The notes below the pieces were generated by a model. That model worked only from the letters and a program-made list of their open reading frames with translations, did not search any database and was not told the origin of the DNA. Shown here piece after piece: positions 45,016 through 49,602 of a stretch of 49,602 bases of DNA (position 1 is the stretch's first letter; every line of letters begins with the position of its first letter). A program made the position numbers and the translations under genes. The stretch is taken from positions 1 through 49,602 of the forward strand of contig NZ_QXQP01000012.1 in the NCBI RefSeq assembly GCF_003660265.1, read 5' to 3'. Source of the DNA: Helicobacter mehlei. GTDB taxonomy: Bacteria; Campylobacterota; Campylobacteria; Campylobacterales; Helicobacteraceae.

Positions 45016-46312
45016 AGTCTTGCTCCTTCTTGTGGTGTTTTTAGCAGGAGCATTAGCCCATGATGGGGTTTTATTGGATTTAATCAGACTCCCCCAAAAA
45101 GCGACCTATTACCTCCCCAAACACGCCCTACCCATTCCCTCTAAAGCCAAACTCAAAAAAGCGTATTTGGAGCAATGGTATGCCCCTTGGGTGGATATGC
45201 CCGTGATGGATACTCATGAAGTTTTTTGGATGCTGGATACTTTCAGTGCTTTGGGTTTTGGCAAAGATGGCAAGCCCAATGACCCCGTACGCATGCAAGC
45301 TCTCTATGAAAGTATGGACATCCCCCACTACCCCAGCACAGCCCTTAAAGCAGTCATTTTAGCCGATACCAGCGTACGCGCTGTGCCTACTGATGAGCCT
45401 TATTACCGCACCAAAGATGGTTACCCCTTTGATCGCTGGCAAAATTCCTTTATTTTTGCCGGTACACCCGTGCTCATCACCCATTACAACAAGGAACACA
45501 CTTACGCCCATATCCAAAGCAGTTTTGTTTTTGGCTGGGTGCGTGTGGAAGACATTGCTCCCATCAAACCCCAAATGATCCAGCAAGTGATGCGTTTTAA
45601 AGAATACCTCACCCCTTTACGCGACAAAATAGCCCTCTATGATCAACGCAGGAACTATCTAGCAACAGCGCACATGGGTGAGATTTTCTTAAAAATCCCC
45701 AATACTTCTAGGCAGGTCTATATCTACAAACAAGATCAAGAGGGTTATGCGTATCTGAGCCCGGCTTTTGTCAATCCCAAAGATTTTACCCCCTTTCCCC
45801 GTCCGCTCACCCAAAAGACTATGGCGACCATCATAGACACCATGCTAGGGCAAAAATACGGCTGGGGGGGAGCGCATCAAGACCGTGATTGTTCGGCTTT
45901 CACGCGGGATAGCTTTGCTAGTTTTGGGATTTTATTACCCCGGAACTCTCTAGCCCAAGTGCAGTATGCCAAAAATGCCATCGACCTTAGCCACATGTCT
46001 GCACATAAAAAAGAAGCCTACATCATCAAACACGCCACCCCCTTTGCGACCATTCTTTGGCTCAAAGGGCATATCATGCTCTATCTGGGTACGCGCCACA
46101 GAAAAGCCATCGTGGCGCATAATATTTGGGCAATCTCTGTGCCCAAGCACCGCAAAAAGACCCACATTTACAACATTGGTAAAGCAGTGATCACAACTTT
46201 AAGACTGGGCAAAGAACACAAGGACATGTTTGCACATTCCAAACTCCTAATCGATCGGGTCAAGGCGATGTCCGATCTTTATGATTATAGCTTAAAGCTG
46301 GTGGTGTATTGA
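45008..46312 (+). CDS. SH3-domain NlpC/P60 (C40) cell-wall peptidase
   Basis: 434 residues, signal peptide about 1-17 (LLLLVVFLAGALA). Two SH3-like domains (about 100-260) then the NlpC/P60 domain: YGWGGAHQDRDCSAFTRDSF with the catalytic Cys, and LWLKGHIMLYLG with the catalytic His. It should cut peptide stems of peptidoglycan in the periplasm, of the gamma-D-Glu-diaminopimelate type. The order rpoD, this gene, mqo matches my memory of H. pylori. Confidence 0.87.
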   Translation: MPKVLLLLVVFLAGALAHDGVLLDLIRLPQKATYYLPKHALPIPSKAKLKKAYLEQWYAPWVDMPVMDTHEVFWMLDTFSALGFGKDGKPNDPVRMQALYESMDIPHYPSTALKAVILADTSVRAVPTDEPYYRTKDGYPFDRWQNSFIFAGTPVLITHYNKEHTYAHIQSSFVFGWVRVEDIAPIKPQMIQQVMRFKEYLTPLRDKIALYDQRRNYLATAHMGEIFLKIPNTSRQVYIYKQDQEGYAYLSPAFVNPKDFTPFPRPLTQKTMATIIDTMLGQKYGWGGAHQDRDCSAFTRDSFASFGILLPRNSLAQVQYAKNAIDLSHMSAHKKEAYIIKHATPFATILWLKGHIMLYLGTRHRKAIVAHNIWAISVPKHRKKTHIYNIGKAVITTLRLGKEHKDMFAHSKLLIDRVKAMSDLYDYSLKLVVY

Positions 46313-46322
46313 TTATGCTAAA

Positions 46323-46328
46323 TATAAT
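46323..46328 (+). promoter_or_regulatory. -10 element of mqo
   Basis: TATAAT in AAATATAATATGC, 41 bases before the mqo ATG, after the end of the peptidase gene. AAAGGA precedes the ATG. Confidence 0.5.
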
Positions 46329-46368
46329 ATGCTAAGATCGGGCTTTTTAATTCAAATAAAGGACTTAC

Positions 46369-47730
46369 ATGAAGCGGGATTTTGATGTGGTGATTGTGGG
46401 GGGCGGGGTGTCTGGTTGTGCCCTACTTTGGACGTTGAGCCAATATACAGACCTAAAAAAAATCGCTTTGGTGGAGAGAAGAGGTGGTTTGGCTAAGGTG
46501 AGCTCGAATGCCAAAGCCAACTCTCAAACTATCCATGACGGTGCGATTGAAACCAATTACACCGCCCAAAAAGCCAAGAAAGTTAGGCTTGCAGCTGAAA
46601 AACTCAAAAATTACGCCCTCAACAAAAACCTACAAAATACGGTTATCTTTGAAATGCAGAAGATGGCAATTGGGGTGGGTGATAAGGAATGCGCCTTCAT
46701 AACCAAAAGGCATGAAGAATTTCAAGAAATTTACCCTGGTCTCACTTTTTTTGATAAAGCCAAGATCAAGCAAATTGAACCCAAGGTGATTTTGGGCGAA
46801 CAAGGCCTAGATCGCCCCGAAAATGTTGTTGGGAGTGGTTTTGAGAAATATTGGTGTGGTATGAACTTTGAGTTATTGAGCGAGAATTTTGTTCAAGAGG
46901 CCATGAAAATCCACTCCGAAAACCATGTCTTTTTTAACTTCAAAGTGTCCCGCATTGAGTCGTGCATGGATGACGAATGGGCGGTGATCTCTACAGAGGG
47001 AGATGAAATCTATGGGAAGTTTGTCCTAGTTGATGCTGGGTCGTATTCCTTGCCCCTAGCCCAGTCTATGGGCTATGGTTTGGAACTGGGTTGTTTGCCT
47101 GTAGCGGGGAGTTTCTACTTTGTACCCGGCAATTTGTTGCGTGGTAAGGTCTATACCGTGCAAAACCCCAAACTCCCCTTTGCAGCCTTGCATGGCGACC
47201 CGGATGTGTGGATCAAAGGCAAGACCCGCTTAGGACCAACAGCTTTTGCGATGCCTAAATTAGAGCGTAATAAAAATCTCTTAAAGGGTGTGAGTTGGGA
47301 GCTCTTTAAAATGGACTTTAACCCCGATGTAATGGGGATTGTCTATGATCTTTTCTCAGAAAGAGACATCCGCAACTATGTCTTTAAAAACTTGGTTTTT
47401 GAATTGCCCTTCTTTGGCAAGCGCAAGTTTTTACACGATGCGCGCAAGATCATCCCTTCACTCTACTTGGGCGATCTGCAGTATGCCTATGGTTTTGGGG
47501 AAGTACGCCCCCAAGTGCTCGATCGTACCCGCAAAAAATTAGAATTAGGGGAAAAGAAAATCGTTACTGGTCGGGGAATCACCTTTAACATGACTCCCTC
47601 CCCGGGCGCGACCAGCTGTTTAGAAAATGCGCTCAAGGACGCTAAGGAAATCGCCGAATATTTGGGTGCGCATTTGGATGTTGAACGCTTCTACAAAGAA
47701 CTATCTCCTGAGGAGCTCAAAACCCTTTAA
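46369..47730 (+). CDS. mqo: Malate:quinone oxidoreductase
   Basis: 453 residues, FAD enzyme of the membrane surface that oxidises malate and reduces menaquinone, replacing NAD malate dehydrogenase in Helicobacter. Rossmann motif [19 protein letters not shown] at the N-terminus, then [16 protein letters not shown] and the C-terminal [20 protein letters not shown]. It is of the shorter, epsilonproteobacterial type. Confidence 0.92.
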   Translation: MKRDFDVVIVGGGVSGCALLWTLSQYTDLKKIALVERRGGLAKVSSNAKANSQTIHDGAIETNYTAQKAKKVRLAAEKLKNYALNKNLQNTVIFEMQKMAIGVGDKECAFITKRHEEFQEIYPGLTFFDKAKIKQIEPKVILGEQGLDRPENVVGSGFEKYWCGMNFELLSENFVQEAMKIHSENHVFFNFKVSRIESCMDDEWAVISTEGDEIYGKFVLVDAGSYSLPLAQSMGYGLELGCLPVAGSFYFVPGNLLRGKVYTVQNPKLPFAALHGDPDVWIKGKTRLGPTAFAMPKLERNKNLLKGVSWELFKMDFNPDVMGIVYDLFSERDIRNYVFKNLVFELPFFGKRKFLHDARKIIPSLYLGDLQYAYGFGEVRPQVLDRTRKKLELGEKKIVTGRGITFNMTPSPGATSCLENALKDAKEIAEYLGAHLDVERFYKELSPEELKTL

Positions 47731-47743
47731 ACTCTAAGAGGGG

Positions 47744-48166
47744 TTAGTAAATGGTGATGTGTTCGGGCTTGCAAAAAAGCACAAGCTCCTTGCCATTTTC
47801 TAGGCGATAAAGCTCAATGGAGCCTTGATCTAAGACAAAATCCACGCTACAATCATCTAGATGGACCTCTATGCGTTGCATATTAACTTCCTTGCGGTCG
47901 GGTTTAATAGTTAAAATCCGTCCGGTAAAAGCCATAGGGTCTAGCTTTAGGTGCTGGCTAAAATTAGGAATCAGCATAGATATGACCTTAAGGATGATGG
48001 TGATATCATCATCAACTTGACAATTTTCGACATCTGCAATGGGGCATTTGGCCTGCACCACAACATCTTTGGTTTCAAAATGCACTCGATAGTTTCCCTG
48101 CCCCCTCTCGTGCAAAGAGATTTTGCCCCGTATGCGGTTTTTAACATAAATACTATTGCTAGCCAT
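47744..48166 (-). CDS. Conserved hypothetical protein (140 aa)
   Basis: Started at ATG 48166, which has AAGGGA upstream; the open frame extends to 48208 without support. The sequence is a beta-rich soluble protein (VKNRIRGKISLHERGQGNY; AFTGRILTIKPDRKEVNM; SIELYRLENGKELVLFC). No family recognised. Converges with mqo, with 13 bases between stops. Confidence 0.7.
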   Translation of the reverse strand: MASNSIYVKNRIRGKISLHERGQGNYRVHFETKDVVVQAKCPIADVENCQVDDDITIILKVISMLIPNFSQHLKLDPMAFTGRILTIKPDRKEVNMQRIEVHLDDCSVDFVLDQGSIELYRLENGKELVLFCKPEHITIY

Positions 48167-48273
48167 AATTTCCCTTATTTTAAGATCATGATTGGAGGTT
48201 TCGTCCATTTTACCACAAACAGATCAATATACAAGCTTACTTTTTAGGCACCAACCCCTCCAATTTACCTAAA

Positions 48274-49380
48274 TTAGCCTAGTTTGTCCTCAAGAATATC
48301 GATAATCGTATTAGCCACTTTGCGCGCGGTTTTGTCCAAAAACTCTACCGGGGTGGTAAAGCCCACGCAAGAACAATTGATTTCGCCTAGAATGTATTTG
48401 TCCTTGCCATGTTCATTCGTGTCTAAAATGAAATCGGCTGTCCAAATCAGGGGCAGGTCATAATTGCCCAGTTTGGTTTGGATATGGGGGAGCTGCCTTA
48501 AAAAGTAATGCACGAGCTCATCCCATTGCTCTGGCTTGTCATAGCGGTACTTTGCCCCACTAAAGAGAGTGGCACTAAATGCGTCCGCCCCTTCAGCGGG
48601 TTTTTTATGCACCACATAAATGGGGTGTTTGTAGAGCATCAGAATGCGAATCTCGCCCTCTTTAATGCGGGGTAAAAAGGTCATATCCACTAGCATGCCA
48701 TTATCCCCAACTAGGTATTTTTCGCAAAAATCCATAAATTCGCCCAATTGGCGGTGTTCTACATGGTTATCCACCGCTTCAATGCATTTAATTTTGGCAT
48801 TTAGGGGGACTTCACTCACTCCCGCAGGCAGAGGCTCTTCTAGTTGCACATGCCAAATGCCCTCACCAGTGGAGCCACGATTTTGCTTTAAGACTCGCTC
48901 ACCCTTAGCCAGAGTTTTAGGGAAAGTCTTTTTCAAGTCATGCTTATCGCTCCAAGTCACTCCAATGCGCTTTGCCTCCTCTTTGTCATAATAGGCATAA
49001 GTGTCATCAGGCACTAGCTCGGTATCGGCGAGTTTGGTGAGCGCGTCCTTTGCTCCATAACCAATCATCGCATCTGGGTGGGGCATGCCAACCACGCCAT
49101 GGTCGCAGAGTTTGCGCAAGAGATCAAAATATAGTTTCTCTTCTTTCAAATTGCCCGGATTGACCCGTGAAACATAGGCATCTGCCACCTTTTGCACATA
49201 TTCGTAAATGCCCTGTGTTTTTCCGCTATCTTTTAAGATTTCATCGGTGAGTTGCACCACTTCAGCCTGCCAGCCAAGTTTTTTTAGATAATCCATCATG
49301 GGCATGGTGTCGCGTCTATGCCCGTCTCTACCCTTATCTGTGCCACCCACAGCCTCAAAAAACACTACATGCTTTTTCAT
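48274..49380 (-). CDS. ATP-grasp family enzyme (glutathione-synthase-like)
   Basis: 368 residues from ATG 49380, with GGAGG 5 bases upstream. ATP-grasp traits: LKQNRGSTGEGIWHV (ATP lid), MTFLPRIKEGEIRILML, and the magnesium block KYILGEINCSCVGFTTP. It should join a carboxylate to an amine or thiol using ATP, but substrate and product are unknown. I recall related genes in other epsilonproteobacteria. It is transcribed alone. Confidence 0.75.
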   Translation of the reverse strand: MKKHVVFFEAVGGTDKGRDGHRRDTMPMMDYLKKLGWQAEVVQLTDEILKDSGKTQGIYEYVQKVADAYVSRVNPGNLKEEKLYFDLLRKLCDHGVVGMPHPDAMIGYGAKDALTKLADTELVPDDTYAYYDKEEAKRIGVTWSDKHDLKKTFPKTLAKGERVLKQNRGSTGEGIWHVQLEEPLPAGVSEVPLNAKIKCIEAVDNHVEHRQLGEFMDFCEKYLVGDNGMLVDMTFLPRIKEGEIRILMLYKHPIYVVHKKPAEGADAFSATLFSGAKYRYDKPEQWDELVHYFLRQLPHIQTKLGNYDLPLIWTADFILDTNEHGKDKYILGEINCSCVGFTTPVEFLDKTARKVANTIIDILEDKLG

Positions 49381-49499
49381 CATGTCCTCCAAAAAAGATT
49401 TTTGCGGCTAATCCGCTAGTGCTATTGTAGCATTTTGAATCCAAGCCACGCTCAATCTCTAGGGTTTTTCTCCCAAAAGCTATGGCAACTCATTGCCCT

Positions 49500-49602
49500 T
49501 TAGGGTACCCCAGACAATAACTCTTTTGGGATATGGTAATTTAAAACCAAATTTTTAAGAGCGTCTGTAAAGGTTTGCACATTGGAGGGGCTGAGTTGGT
49601 AT
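49500..49602 (-). CDS. C-terminal end of a gene entering from the right edge
   Basis: A minus-strand frame is open from the window edge to TAA at 49502-49500. The 33 residues (YQLSPSNVQTFTDALKNLVL, then NYHIPKELLSGVP) read like a real helical C-terminus. Family not recognised. Confidence 0.45.
   Translation of the reverse strand, partial: YQLSPSNVQTFTDALKNLVLNYHIPKELLSGVP

Noticed and set aside
1-49602. CRISPR array or insertion sequence
   Set aside because: No spaced direct repeats, no transposase and no paired terminal inverted repeats were seen in the window.

Overview
The window looks like chromosomal DNA from a gastric, urease-positive Helicobacter other than H. pylori. The evidence is a complete urease operon (ureA-ureB-ureI-ureE-ureF-ureG-ureH) carrying the acid-gated urea channel gene ureI and a Helicobacter-type fused UreA. 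Several gene blocks also keep the order I remember from H. pylori: htrB-waaC-ppx/gppA-ferredoxin; HIT-NifS-like-DUF3972; tatB-tatC-queA-rsmG plus two small genes; rpoD-NlpC/P60-mqo. Poly-C/poly-G contingency tracts, two TonB-dependent iron/nickel-type receptors and an epsilonproteobacterial octaheme Hao fit the same group. Species calls from memory are not verified.

Layout. 1-2050 is a decayed accessory zone: gene pieces in both orientations are joined end to end, including a barnase/colicin-E5-like fragment with a RelA/SpoT-like start. 2051-6648 holds two defence-type genes, an OLD-family ATPase/TOPRIM nuclease and a DUF262-DUF1524 (GmrSD/BrxU-like) restriction protein, separated by about 650 bases of debris and followed by a BspA/DUF285 repeat protein. 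7317-11000 (minus) is the lipid A acyltransferase, heptosyltransferase, Ppx/GppA and ferredoxin operon. 11167-13413 is an FrpB-like receptor. 13475-16153 carries two small division-like genes and the DUF3972/NifS-like/HIT operon. 16268-19526 has a phase-variable FkbM-type methyltransferase and a FecA-like receptor.

19739-21779 is a two-gene cassette coding for an AAA ATPase and a small PD-(D/E)XK-like nuclease; it is the best candidate here for an undescribed defence system. A 34-residue basic protein gene lies divergently next to it. Then come a phase-variable Sel1-repeat protein, rnhB, a CrdRS-like two-component system and an LpxR-like lipid A deacylase with a C18 tract upstream. 27907-30012 encodes octaheme Hao and its NapC/NrfH-type quinol-oxidising partner, a possible nitrite/hydroxylamine reduction module. 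30127-32898 has a lone S24 repressor, a tautomerase, a TerC-family protein and ttcA. 33108-38997 is the urease operon, followed by tRNA-Ser(GGA). 39285-42536 is the rsmG/queA/tat block, in which tatB is split by an A8 tract. 42689-47730 is rpoD, a low-molecular-weight tyrosine phosphatase, an NlpC/P60 peptidase and mqo. The right end has an unknown gene, an ATP-grasp protein and a gene running off the edge.

How it fits together: urease and UreI buffer the cytoplasm in acid, the outer-membrane receptors may supply metals, the lipid A and heptose genes shape the surface, the homopolymer tracts switch surface or secreted functions, and the accessory patches carry nuclease-ATPase genes of the kind used against phages and plasmids.
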